Shown piece after piece: positions 1-13,000 of a DNA stretch of 64,000 bases (position 1 is its first letter; every line of letters begins with the position of its first letter). Below the pieces are notes generated by a model, which did not search any database, was not told the origin of the DNA, and saw only the letters and a list, made by a program, of their open reading frames with translations. Location of the stretch: the NCBI GenBank assembly GCA_011033025.1, contig WFMF01000001.1, forward strand, positions 1,603,755-1,667,754. Reading direction: 5' to 3'. The position numbers and the translations under genes were made by a program. The DNA is from Beroe forskalii (lineage: Eukaryota; Ctenophora; Nuda; Beroida; Beroidae).

Positions 1-1003
1 TGGGAAGAAGTCGGCTGCTGAAGTCCTTTGTTAGTTTACGTCAGTCGGAGACGGAATGATGAAGTCCACTCTAAAGTGGACACATGCTCGGTATCCGGCA
101 GTGGTATTTAAAGACATGATCCAAGTTAGATTTTGTATAAACTGAGACGGTGCCTTGGATATTGTTCATACATATGAGTGTTCATCGATACTTGTCCCAA
201 TGTATTTTTGGCCCCATGGTTTGACTTGTTTTGAACTTAAAAGTAATTTCAAATCTTAAACTCACTTTCAGTCAGTAACGGTTAATGTTCGCTACAGCTC
301 AGTGATTGAATGCTTCGATTCTTAATCGTAAATATCTTTTTCGCTAACGAAAACTCGTATATATAACAATCTAATTAATTATGGAAAATATTACAATGGA
401 TATCCAGTTCAATTTCACTATTTAATAATATCTAGGACCAATGCTAAAGGACAATAATAAGTGAAATGACCCTCCACAGATTATCTTAAAGTGGTCAATT
501 TATGACTTTTATCAGCTAAATATTCACCAACCTTGCCCCATGGATCAGTTGTTCAATTTGCAACTGACGCAAAATAATTTATATGGTAATCTATAAGAGC
601 CAGACTTCTTAACGAGAAAACCTTCAAATTCATTAGTTAGTTTCAATACAAAATGTAGGGCGTGGAGACTTCATTATTGCTTTCCTTGGTGAGAAATAAT
701 GTAAAGTTATATTTATGAATAGTGTTATTTATAAGCTATTGTTCCTTTGAAATAATCTTCCAATCTTTAATTAGTCCGCTAAATTACTCCTCTTGCTTTC
801 CTACAACAGTCTCATCTTCATTATCAAGCGCAGAAAATAATTCGCTCCAAATCCTGATTATAGGTAACATTTGGGCCAGGTCACGTTTCTCTTCTAGAAA
901 AGGATCACGTAACCAGGTCTCGTTACCTAGTCACATGACCTGTCAAGTGATGTAGTCTTGTTACCATGTTACGAGATCTAGTCACGTGACTTCGTTACGC
1001 GAT
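1..1003. other. 3' flank of FAF1, no gene seen
   Basis: No supported coding region. Most is AT-rich. From about 860 to 1003 there are repeated TCACGTGAC/GATCTAGTCACG words; the last ones duplicate the sequence around the FAF1 stop codon. Confidence 0.5.
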
Positions 1004-1012
1004 CTAGTCACG
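970..1012. repeat. duplication around the FAF1 stop codon
   Basis: GATCTAGTCACG occurs at about 975 and again at 1001-1012, the second copy covering the FAF1 stop codon (CTA on the plus strand at 1004-1006). The duplicated word also creates a CACGTG palindrome at about 983. Confidence 0.5.
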
Positions 1013-4000
1013 TTCTTCCACGTAGAGGATCTCTCGTCGAGTTAGTCCCAAGTCTTCCAGAGTCAACTCCATTTCATCCTCATCATATTGCGAAGATTGG
1101 AATCAAATCATTGTCAGCAGCGTATTCTAATTTAAATCATTTCATTGTCAGCAGCGTATTCTAATTTAGTTCAAAATCACTGGTCGAGAACAGTGGCGTA
1201 TAAGCTTCCCCCTGGTTCATTTGCATTGACTGAACTGCGCGAGAGTTGACCATAAATGAGCAAGCTGATTGGTCAATATCATGTAACTACACGAATACAC
1301 TTCAATTTAAGATCAAGATGAGAGATATCAGACATAACAGGGACCACTGGTATAAAGAAGTGAATTGGTACCAAAGGTTCGTCAAAGTAGGAACACACGA
1401 CTCACTTGTCTTTTAGGGAAGTTCTGTATGAGTTTGAACTTCGTGGGACAAAACCCCTTGCTCCCCATGTAGTAAGACAGGCACTTCAACCGGTCGGAAT
1501 GCGCGAACTTCCGATTCATCCTCTCTCCAGACGGTAGCTTGAACGTAATGTCAGAACCTTACGGAGATATAAGATGTAAAATGCGGCCGAAATTTAGACT
1601 TTTTAGACAGTAAAAACTGTGACTTTCTCAACCGAGTAAATCTGAACTCTCGAGCAACTTCCGGTCAGACGTAATAACCAATGCAAATCTCGATAATTCA
1701 CACCTTACATGTTACCTGCGTTACTCATACGGTGTTTACGCTACACCTGCGTCCCTTACACACGGCACCGATTTTTTCACTCACTCGGAACATTAGAGTC
1801 AGGTTCAGGTGGCACCAGATCGCTGTAGGATGAGAGTTTGGCTTCTTCCGTCTCGTGGTTTAGTTGTTGCTCCTTCTTCTCAATCTTCTTTAGCTCGTCC
1901 TTCTCTCGGTCACGCTGAAAGGGGCGTGGTCAAATTGGTCAATTAGTTCACGAAATCGGCTTGACATAGACCAATTAGGGCGCAAGTTAACGGTCAACTT
2001 ATAGCTCGCTGAAAAACAATGATAAACAAAAACTACCACTTTATTTTCAACCTTCAATAGTTCTAAACTAGAAATATCATAAACTGACCTGAAGAGAATC
2101 CAGGTATTCCTGTTCTTGTTGAGCTCGAAGTAAGTTCCTCTGCTCCTGCTCCACCTGATGAGATCGGAGTTTTCAGGGGAAGTTGAGACTGAGAGTCAAA
2201 TTATAATTTATTTGGTTTCACAATTTACACAAGAATCGATACCCAATCGAGCTTTTTATTGATAGAGAACCAGAGCGTTTAATCTGTGAAACTTAAAAAC
2301 GCTTCACTATCGACGTTCCGTTTCACTTTTACAACATGGGTCTGGGAGAGTAGAACTCACCTCTGCAGCCTTCTCAATGGATCGGGTTTGGGAGTAGTTT
2401 TCCGCAGCATCCATGAGTTGAGCCATCAGCATGTCGGGGGAAATGTCTCCTGAACGTCAGTGATTACCAAACAAAATTACAAAAACACGGAGTTCCGAAA
2501 AAAAGGAATTCCGAAAACACGTAGTTCCGAAAGCGAAGAATTCCATAGCCATTAATATAAATTCAATTTTAAGCAGGAAAACAGCGGCTACAGTAATCAG
2601 TTATCGATAAATTATAATTGAAAGAACCAGAAGAAAGCAAACCTTGGAAGACAGCAAAGACCTGAGGAGAGCTCTGAACTTTGGTAATGACTATCATGAG
2701 GGGCAGCTTTTCCGGAATATAGTATTCAACCTAGGGGACAAGTTTAATATAGTACTCAACCTTAAACAAGGCGCGATTACTTTAATAGTTTTGCACAGGT
2801 GTGACGACTTCGAGCAATGACTCGTTATTCGGATTTGGAAGTCGCGACACACTAAGGAATTACGATAAGGAATTAGTTTGGCAATCTCCCACAAACTATG
2901 TTGAAACAATATTGACACACAATTCCTGACCAATCTATCGTCCCAAACAGACGACGTCTACTGACTCAAACAGACCCTACTCCAGACCAACCTGTCGTCT
3001 ACTGACCCAAACAGACCTAACTCCAGACCAACCTGTCGTCTACTGACACAAACAGACCCTACTCCAGACCAACCTGTCGTCTACTGACCCAAACAGACCC
3101 TACTCCAGACAAACCTGTCGTCTACTGACCCAAACAGACCCTACTCCAGACCAACCTGTCGACCCAAACAGACCCAACTCTGGACCAACCTGTCGTCTGC
3201 CGTCGACCCCGAATATCCCCTGACACTCCGTCAGTATCCGTTGCTGTAACCTCGAGTCCGTGAGGTCGTGGGCCCAAATCACAAAGTGCTCGTCGATGAA
3301 GCGAGCTATGCTCTCACTGCATAACACTTGGCTGAAATATAACAGAAGTTTAAACGTTAAATTTGATACGACAGAGTAATTCATCAGAAGTTTTCGATAA
3401 CTATTAGATTATTGTCGTCAGCTGAAAGAAACATGGCGACATTGAGTGAGAAACATGTCAGTTATCATTTATAATTTTGAGAACTTACTTTCTCACGAGA
3501 AACGAATTTCGAGACGCATCCGAATTCATTACAAGCTGAAAGATTTGTGAGCTTCTTTCTCATATAAACATCTTGATGTTGGCAAGTTTGATTACCAAAA
3601 TATATGCATTGTCACAGCTTTTGAGTCAAGTCTATCATCCCTTTAGAAGCTAGATAATGCTTCAATTTAAGAATCTAGCAAACTCGAGACTTCATCAAGC
3701 TCAAAAGTAACACCACGACGGACCTTGGATAATTTGATTCTGTTCTCAATGCTGAATGCTCATATATTAAATCATAATAAGGGCATTGTTTCAAAATATA
3801 ATGGGACAATTCTAGGTTTCGAATAGAACCTTGGATAATTTTACCCTATTTTCAATGCATAGAAATCAAAATAAAGGAATAGATTCAAAATACAATAGGA
3901 AGATTTGATCAGTCGATGGTCAGTCCCAATATCGGGGTGAGATTGGGCGTAACCTATTATAGTCGCATGATATTTCGGGGAAATCACTTCAGCGCTTGTA

Positions 4001-7000
4001 CTGCTACTTGAAAGGATTAGATCTCACGTCAGATGCCTTTTGAATAAAGAAACTATGATGCATTTCGAAATTCTGTAAGGAGTCGTATATGGGCCGAGTT
4101 TTGAAACCATTGCCAAAATCATCGGTCACAGAAGGGGCGAACATTTTGTGGGGCAATAAATGAATAGATTTCATTTCGTAGGGCAATAGCTGAATAGATT
4201 TCAGAATAAGTCACCTGATATTTAATGCTGCAGAAAGTAACTCGTCAGAAAATACAAAGGCTTACGTAGTCAAACTCATTATCATAGTATTTATCCAAAT
4301 TTAGTTCTTTGTTTTGAGCGAAAGGTCATACTGGAATAATAAAGAGCTTTTGGCGCATATTTAAGCTACCGAGAGTGCTTGATATCAGTTGTTCGAAGAT
4401 TTTCCTACTTTATGATCTGCAAGAGTTGCTCACTGCTCAGCATTGGGGGCGAATTATTTGAAATTCAGTGCATACGCTGTTTCGCGACTATAACACATTT
4501 TGATATTGGTAAACCCCTAGTCCAGAGTGCCAAAAGGTGAGTATACGCATTCATTGACACTAACATGAACCAGCTCACAAACAGAAGTAACATTCTAAAT
4601 AATGCGACTTTCTGGCATTTTATATCCCAGTTATCATGGTGTTACAGTAACTACACAGATACTGTTGTCATAGTAACATGTAGTTGCAGTTGTTATAGTA
4701 ATACCTGCAAAACAAGTGACCAGGAAGGGCCTTATCGGAATGCAGGAAGACAATCAGGGGTCGTTTGAGGTCGGCAGGAACTGAGAAAGCTGCCGACATG
4801 GCGCTCTTCAGGGAACCAAAGTGGAAGGAAGGGTGCACGTTGCCGTACCTGAAAGATGCGGATTATAGTGTAGGAAATAAAGGAATCAGAAAGTTAAGAA
4901 GGTGCAATAATTAGACTAAGTTCAAGCATTTTTCATAATATCAAATTAAGCATTTTTGCGGCCTTCATTTTCATTTTCTTCATATTTACAGTTAAAAATA
5001 TTATTTCAATGTAATGTTGAAGCGTACGCTGATTTATGAATGTACCTAAGTTTGAATTCCTGGAAACGATCACGTATATTGAATGATGATTTATTCAATG
5101 TTTTTAGCGGGTGCACAGATGTCCACAAAGACAGGTAGGAAAGTAGTAAGGATGAATTCATGACTATAATTAACTTGGAAACAACGATTTATTATTACTT
5201 ATTAGTTAACAGTTGGTTGAGTATAAACAAACAGTTTTAGAACGTTTCAACCATTAACAGTTTCAAATAGTGAAGCAGAATTGTCGATTCTTTATTCCTT
5301 TTATCTATAAGATTATGTAACGGAAATACTGCAAACGTGAGAAAAGTAACAGATGAATGTGAATTATCATAGAAACTTAAGTGAAACAATGCAGGTGTCG
5401 GAACAAACAGCTGTGGGGATTGGACGGTATGTCCTCAGCAAATCTATAAAGTTGACAACCATTCCACGATTCAGTTTAGTTTTTTTTGATGCGGTGAAAA
5501 GTATTCAATTTGCGAACGAGGTACTGCGTAGCAGCATCGAGTGAGGCAAGAAATTTACCCTCGCTCTGGGCCTTATCCTCCCTATAGGAAATAAATTAAA
5601 TGTTTTGTGAAGGGTTGTTTCTGATTGGTGATATCTAAATCAAAGTGGAAGTGAAATTAGAGGAGATTTTAATTCTTTTATTATACGGTGGTGAAAACAA
5701 GGGTTTATATTCACAGAAATTTGTTACGAATTTCGATACTTCTGACTAAAACTACTGACATAACATCAAAATTATATGCTCGATCTTTGCCATATTGATA
5801 TACCAGAAATATTCCCGAACACAGCTATGCCAATGATTGAGACGAACATAAATTAACCGCTAGCAGAAAAGAATCGTTTCCAAGAAGACGTCCAATCATT
5901 GTCCTCGCATAGATTGAATCCTCTCATGGCAGTTGTATAAATGAATTGTTCAGACACAATGTCTGGGCTGATTGCTTTCACCGTTTTGCACTTATGAAAG
6001 TCTCACACATAATATAGCAGACACTCTGAAATTAGCTTGATTTCTCCTGGTTCTCACGAAAGGAAAGCAAAGACCTTTCATAATCCATAAGCCAGGTCAC
6101 AAAACGATTCTATTGTTTACTTCCCATCTCGATCGCTATATAAACCGGACCATTCTCAGAGAGTTTGATTCGAATGAAGTGCTATATTCGTTTCAGTTTC
6201 TCATGAATCTTATCTCAACGACTTTACTCGAGAATGGAGTAGCCTCGATGTCAATTATAGTTGTGTGTTTTATTCTGTTTTTGCTAACTTGAAAACAGGA
6301 AAATCGAAACATCAGAAAATCAACTTTGTCTTTGGACCCCAATGGCTCTGCCCTCTGGGTATTTAGAGCAATTAATTCAGATTAAATCAGGCAATTACTT
6401 CAGATTAAATCAGATTTTTCCGTAATATTTTGAAGTTAAATCGCCAGAAATGGTCTGATTTTTCCCAAAATATTGGTGGAGACAGATGCATGAACGAACG
6501 AACGAACGTTCGTTCGTTCGTGTCAGATATTGGTTTTCGTGGGCGGCGGAAAATAAACTGTTTAAACTATCAATTACGCGCACGTACGTTCTTATTGAAT
6601 AACCAGAGTTTTGAATTCTGATCTGCGCGTTCGTTCGATCGGCGAACGTAACGCGCGTCGCGCAGACTAGAATTGAATTCAAAACTCTGGTTATTCAATA
6701 AGAACGTACGTGCGCGTAATCGATAGTTTAAACAGTTTACTTTCCGCCGCCTACGTAAACCAATATCTGACACCGTGACCGCCCCTAGAATCCAACAGTT
6801 GCCTAAGTTGAGAAATGTCTATTATCTGAAAAGTGGGCATAAATTTCAATAATCAACGTGAAATTAATCCCGATTGAAATGCCGGACGCTTATTTCCATG
6901 CATTCTAATGCATACCTAATAACATATAGTTCCAACATTAGATATATCGCATTTGTGCAACGGTCAACAGTTTTCGAAATATTCATTTACTGTATGTTCA

Positions 7001-10000
7001 GCGTCTTCATTTTTGAACCCAACTGAATTTCTAACAATCTACATTTCCCTGTGCATGAAAACTTCTTCTGTGTTCAGTTCAGGGCACAAAAATGCTGCGG
7101 GTTTTGTCGCAGAATTGCTGCGAGTTCTGCCACAGAACTGCTGTGGGTTCTGTCAAAGATTTTAAAAAATTGTGTTGATGAATTGTCGAAAAAATCTTTT
7201 TGAACTGCAGCCCTTGGTATTTCAGAGTTTCAGGGAAACACTGTCAAGTGACAAAGCGCAGTGCATTGCGTATTGTCATGAATCCGACAAAAGTCAATAG
7301 AATATTTCGTCAAAGCAAGATTATATGCTTTCATATATAACACTTCACAAGGGAGAATTTCGTTTGACTGACGTACCTTCTTTTGTAATGTACCTTCACT
7401 AATTTCAGCGACAAAGATTCTTTTAAAAGGATGGTCGCAGTTAATTAAATGAAATCTAATTGCCCCTAGCTCCGAAGGGTATTTAAGAGGAGTGATTCGC
7501 TCTTTTGAGTAAATATTTCATGTCGAAGAGCAGTCACTTCTTTTCTTGATCCCACTTTTTTCTTAAATGAAACTTTGTTATATTTCAGACAAAGGAAGGG
7601 ACTAGGGGTTCGTATTTTTGTAGAATCAGCAGGTGGTATGTTCTCAGCAGTATTCCACTTTTCAATGCAATTCCCTTCCTTTTCGAGAGACACTTTTCTT
7701 CCCTTCAATAAAATATTTCCTTGCAGCTAACTATTCCTTTCAATAGAATATTTCCTTGCGGTTACCAGACCAATCCCTTTCAATAAAATATTTCCTTGCG
7801 TTTACACAACTCTTTCCTCTAGGTGACATGTCACAAAAACATGGCTTTCTCATCATTCTCCTAGCCACACTAGTTGGACTGGTGACCAGTATGAGTGTCA
7901 GTTCTAACTCTGCAGATTTTGGAGAAGAAATTAGAGACCTGGACAAGCGGGCTCCATTCAATGTCAAGTGAGTAATTCTATGACTTCTCATCGACCTTTT
8001 TTCAATTGTGCCATCTTATCGCTGTGCTAAGTCTTATATCTAAGTATCCACATCTTATCGATGATGCATGATCGTATCAATTCAGATGTGCATTGTCATA
8101 CATATTCTGAATATCTTTCCGGGCTTCACTAATTTAACATAACAGGGTGCGTTTCTCCAAAATAATAATCAATAATTCCAGATGTGCCATGGATTGCTAT
8201 AACATGTACAAGCAGCCAGACAACGGACGATGGCATGAGCTGCTAGACTGCGCTGCTGGATGCTAACCGAGTGAGAGGGTGAGAAGGAGGGGGACTTTAG
8301 ACCTGTTTTTCCAGGTATTGAGATGTGCAGTAACTATGGTTATGTTGTACAGACGTTACCATGGTAACCATGGATTTGTACCAGTAGTGTGTGGTGAAAT
8401 AATGTGGTTACCATGGTTACAACGTATAGTAGTCATTTTACCAGATATACACATGGCAATGTATGTTTGGTTTTAGGCTTCTAGAGTTCTAGGAAACGAG
8501 TCAGTTCATAAATATTTGTTGAAAATTTGTTAATTAATTCGCTATTAACTAAAAACTCTAGACTTGAACCCCAGTGAAAGAAATCAAAATACCGTTGGGA
8601 TGAATAGGTGATACCGAGCCCAATACATTCAGATTAAAGGATTAACGTAATTATGAACTGAATTGGCTGATGATTTACTTAAAATATGAATAAAACATTG
8701 TATTCCTTTAAAACGTGATTAGAATCCGATGAATGGTGAATTTTAAGTGAAGGAAAAGATTGATATAAATACTCAAAATATAAACATTGCAATAAGGGCA
8801 CATAATAGTTTTCAACAAAAGTATCTGATACAAATTTCAATTCTGATACAAATTTCAATTCAACCGATCAGAACTGAGAAACTGCTTAGCTTAGGTATTT
8901 GTTACAGTAACTTTTATCTCGAAAATTAATGATTTTGGAATATAGTAGCATTTTGGCTTCATAATTTACAGTATGATCTAAAATGCGATTGAATTTATAA
9001 CTCAGAGAAACCTAAAAAGAAAAAGAGAAGATCATTAAAGCGTTAATAAAGTAATAACCTTTTAAGATTTTTAAATGCTATTTCACGAATTAATCTATTC
9101 AGATGTAGTGAATTAACAGGACTCTTAAATTTATAACGCGTATACAAGTGTTGTAGGGGGATAAGACAAACTTTGGCAAAATTTAATAAAGTGGGTCAAT
9201 TTGCCTGAGTTTGCCTAACTCCCTGTACTTGTTGTAGATATATCTGATGAGAGTTTGATATGACAGGATGAGCAAGTGATAGAGCTAGGATGGTAGGGCA
9301 AATAACAGATAATTACAGAGAAAAATAACCGTGATGTTTTTACGATGTCATAATAATGATAAAGTGTTTTGTTTGATACTCATGCATGTACGATAATAAT
9401 GAAATCTTTGTTTCCTTGTGTACACTTTCACTAAATTACATATACAAATCAATTTTTGACGATGAATTTTTGACGCCGATATATACCACTACCTCACTAC
9501 ATAAACGAAATTGAAATGAGAGGTGTCTGATGATAAATCATAAATCTTGGTCTCTCTCACTTCAAAAATTCAAAAGTTGTCCTTAAATTACAGGACAAGG
9601 GTTCTATGGTAACCAGGGTGAAGTTGCCATGGTAACCAGGGTGCAGTTACCATGGTAACCAGATTGCAATTACCATGGTCACCATAGAAAACATGGTTAC
9701 CATGGTAACGCGTACTAACCTCTCCTCGAAGACCTCCAGGAACTGAATGACGTTATCCTCCGTGGATTTGCCGACTGTCATTAGGGGTCGCTGACTGGGC
9801 CCACTGCTTGTGGAACAACCTGGAAGGGTTAGGGTACGTCAATTGAGGTGAGGGGCGAGGGGAGAGGGGTGGGGTGGAATTTAAAAAGAGTGGGGTGTTT
9901 GGAAGATAGAGGAAGGTTAAATTCAAGTAACTAGCACACATGCATGTGTAACTAACATAAGTTAATTTACCGATTCAATTTCTTTAGCCCCATTTTAAGT

Positions 10001-13000
10001 TATTTTACCCATTAAAAACTATTATTCAGTATTTACCCATTGAGTCGTCCAGTTCATCCTCCACTTGGAATTCCTCGTCAGAAACGGGGGAAGAGATTGG
10101 GGCAGGCTGAGGAGACACCAAGGGTTAGAATGGGGTTATATTAGATTGAATCCGTAGTCCGGTGGGCAGTACTTGATGGTCGGTTCTTCCGCCTCGTCTC
10201 TCACATAAAGACTAGCTTATATAACATCATTTGGAAATGAAATAGTACTGTGTAAGCATTAATTGTCAAACGCAAGGAAACATTTCCATTAGACAGAGGG
10301 TATAAATAAAACATTTGTCCTAGTAGTACTGGCTATGTCTAAGCGCCTAACCATGGTGAACTCAGTGTAGATCCTTGCTGTACGGCATGTTAAACAAGGA
10401 ATCGAAGCTGAGGGGCTCCGTACAGGACATTGCTATTGCGGCATTTGTGATTATACAGAAAAGATTTAGATTGGTTAGAATAGGCCTTATTAGGGATCAT
10501 TCGGCCTAACGACAAGTTCGCTATCCTGTCAATTATTGAGCTCGGATGTACTCGGATGTATTGAAGGTACTTGAAATAGTACCTACGTCCTACAATAAGA
10601 ACGATAATACTAACATTAGATGCTTACGATAGTACCTACCTACTTACGATAGTAATTACAATAGTACCTACTTACGACTGCAGTACTTACGATAGGAGCA
10701 CGACGGGTGACGTTGAGTCTGTGGCAGGGTAGATCCAGCACCACATCACGCAGTTCTAACTGAAACAAGAGGGGTGGATATTATATCAGGATTAGGATTA
10801 ATTTCCATGTGCTGCAGACGGCTGCAGAAACAGAAAGCTGAATCGTGGATTTCTGCTTTTCTGGGCTCCGGTTTTTTTTGACATCTTAGAGATAAATTGA
10901 ATAGTGAGAAGTGGAACAAAGAACTTCGTCAGTTTCATTCCACCGATGCAACTAAGCAACTAAGCAACCAACGACGCATCAACATTTTCGGAAAAATGAA
11001 TGCCAAAATTTAGGTCTGTCATATTATGTCGGTATATTTAAAATAGACTCATACCTACAAATACCTGTATAAATACCTGTGTACATTATGTACTCCTGAA
11101 TCTATTACATGCGTATTCATTTGAACAAATTAATACTGTTATAATAACACCAGACCGACCGGGGAAGTTATCAATTCACCACTTTAAACGTCACGATGAC
11201 GTCATCAGTTCACAACCTTAAAACGTCACTATGACGTCATTCTCCCGCCTCTAAAATAGGTGTGCTACCCCTAGAATGCCATGAGGCAATGCGTACAAAT
11301 ACAATGAGTGTCTTCAAATTGCATAATACTAAAATATTATGCTCAAAATATTTGCATAACATACGATATTATTTTGATTATTATTTCTTGACACGTATAT
11401 ATATTTCTGAAATGCTAGATACCTATTAGAGTAGTAGATCTTACACGGAATTTTACAGAGAACTACAACGTTATTTGAACTCTTGAAGATGAAATCGCAG
11501 CTATAGAGCATAGTTCAATGATTGAAGAGAGTTCTATTACAAAATAATTAAAAGGTAATCCGACCAACTTCAAAAATCCAAACCAAAGTCAGAAACCAGG
11601 CTAAGAAAATATTTGACCGAAACGTCCTTCTAATACCCGAAACAAACATTATTCCTAAGCTCCTAAACTTCCGCTCCCACAAACTGCGGAATATTGAAAT
11701 ATTCTGATATTCTACAATTCCGCCTGCATTGCGCCTGCATGAGGGGCATAACGGAACAAGGGCACAAAAATGCAGGCGCAATTCTTGTTAAATATTCTGA
11801 TATTTTACAATTCCTGAAAGACTCACAGAGTCGGATGTGGCGGGTGGCCAACCAGCCCACCTCTGTTCCTGCACGGGGATGTTGTAGCTGCTTTCGATGT
11901 ACGATTTGATCTGAAGGTTATAGCAACATATTATTACAAGGTTCTACTGAAAGTAATTCATCAAGATACAGTAATTCATCAAGATACAGAAGAATGAAAA
12001 CAACATTTTGATGATAAGTACGTGGACATCACTGATCCCAACTGCGATCCCTGCTGGCCACTGCTGAACCGATCAAAAATATGAAAATTTAAGTATACTC
12101 TAGAACCTGTGAGATTGTATCTGAAGCAGGAAACACGAGCTCCTCCAGCCTTCCTTCCACCGTTATCTTAAACCGGTACATTCCTGGGGCTTGGGAGTTG
12201 TGCCTGCGATAAGATTCAGTTAGGAGCGAGTTGGGATAAAAAGAAGGAAACGAAGGAATTTATAGTTTAGGATCGGCAATAGGGAAATGGTATGGAATTG
12301 CGTATCCAAAATTCTCTTTAAGATTTTGCCAGAAGATTCAGCAAGTTCAGGAGGAGTGAAACTGCAGTATGTTAAGTGATAGTAATTGTAGTGATTTCTT
12401 GCAAAATTATGAACTATAAACTGAGGTATATTTCCCTCAGATCTGGGGTCAACACATGTTTCAGCCAATTCTCACTGCTCACTCAATGTTGTTTTCATTT
12501 ACTGCTCCTGAATAAAACTCAGAACAATGGAACATGTTTAGACTCCACGAGTTGCCGTTTTGTCATTAGGGTAAATATATTCTGCATGAATAAGAATAGC
12601 AAAGTCATTAGTTTGCCGAGATTACGAGTTCAATGGAATACCGTAACTTTGTACGCAAAAGGAGGTATTGTGTAAACACAATATTTGTATAGTATTTGGT
12701 CGGATATCACCTCATACTTTCAAACAAGAATAACGGATAAGTTATAACTTAGGTCTTAGGTGGTGTTTTATTTGAAAATAAACGTCTCAATATCAAGAGC
12801 AAATTGTTAAATAAAATGACAGAGGTTTCTCCAGCAACAAACTAAAACACAGTTCCAAACAACACGGTGATTAACGATATTTTAGAACACAATTCTCTCT
12901 TACCCTCTCCCTAAGCTGTGTGCTGCAGTGGTTTCAATCATGACGAGTTTACTGTTGTTACTCACACCCATCTCAAGCAGTGTCTTATTGTCGGTCTGAA

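Noticed and set aside
1782..1914. End of FAF1 at the TGA in ...PSE-stop near 1782
   Set aside because: The CCGA|GTGAGT here is a splice donor; a phase-matched UBX exon (1406-1557) and a terminal exon (1004-1078) follow.
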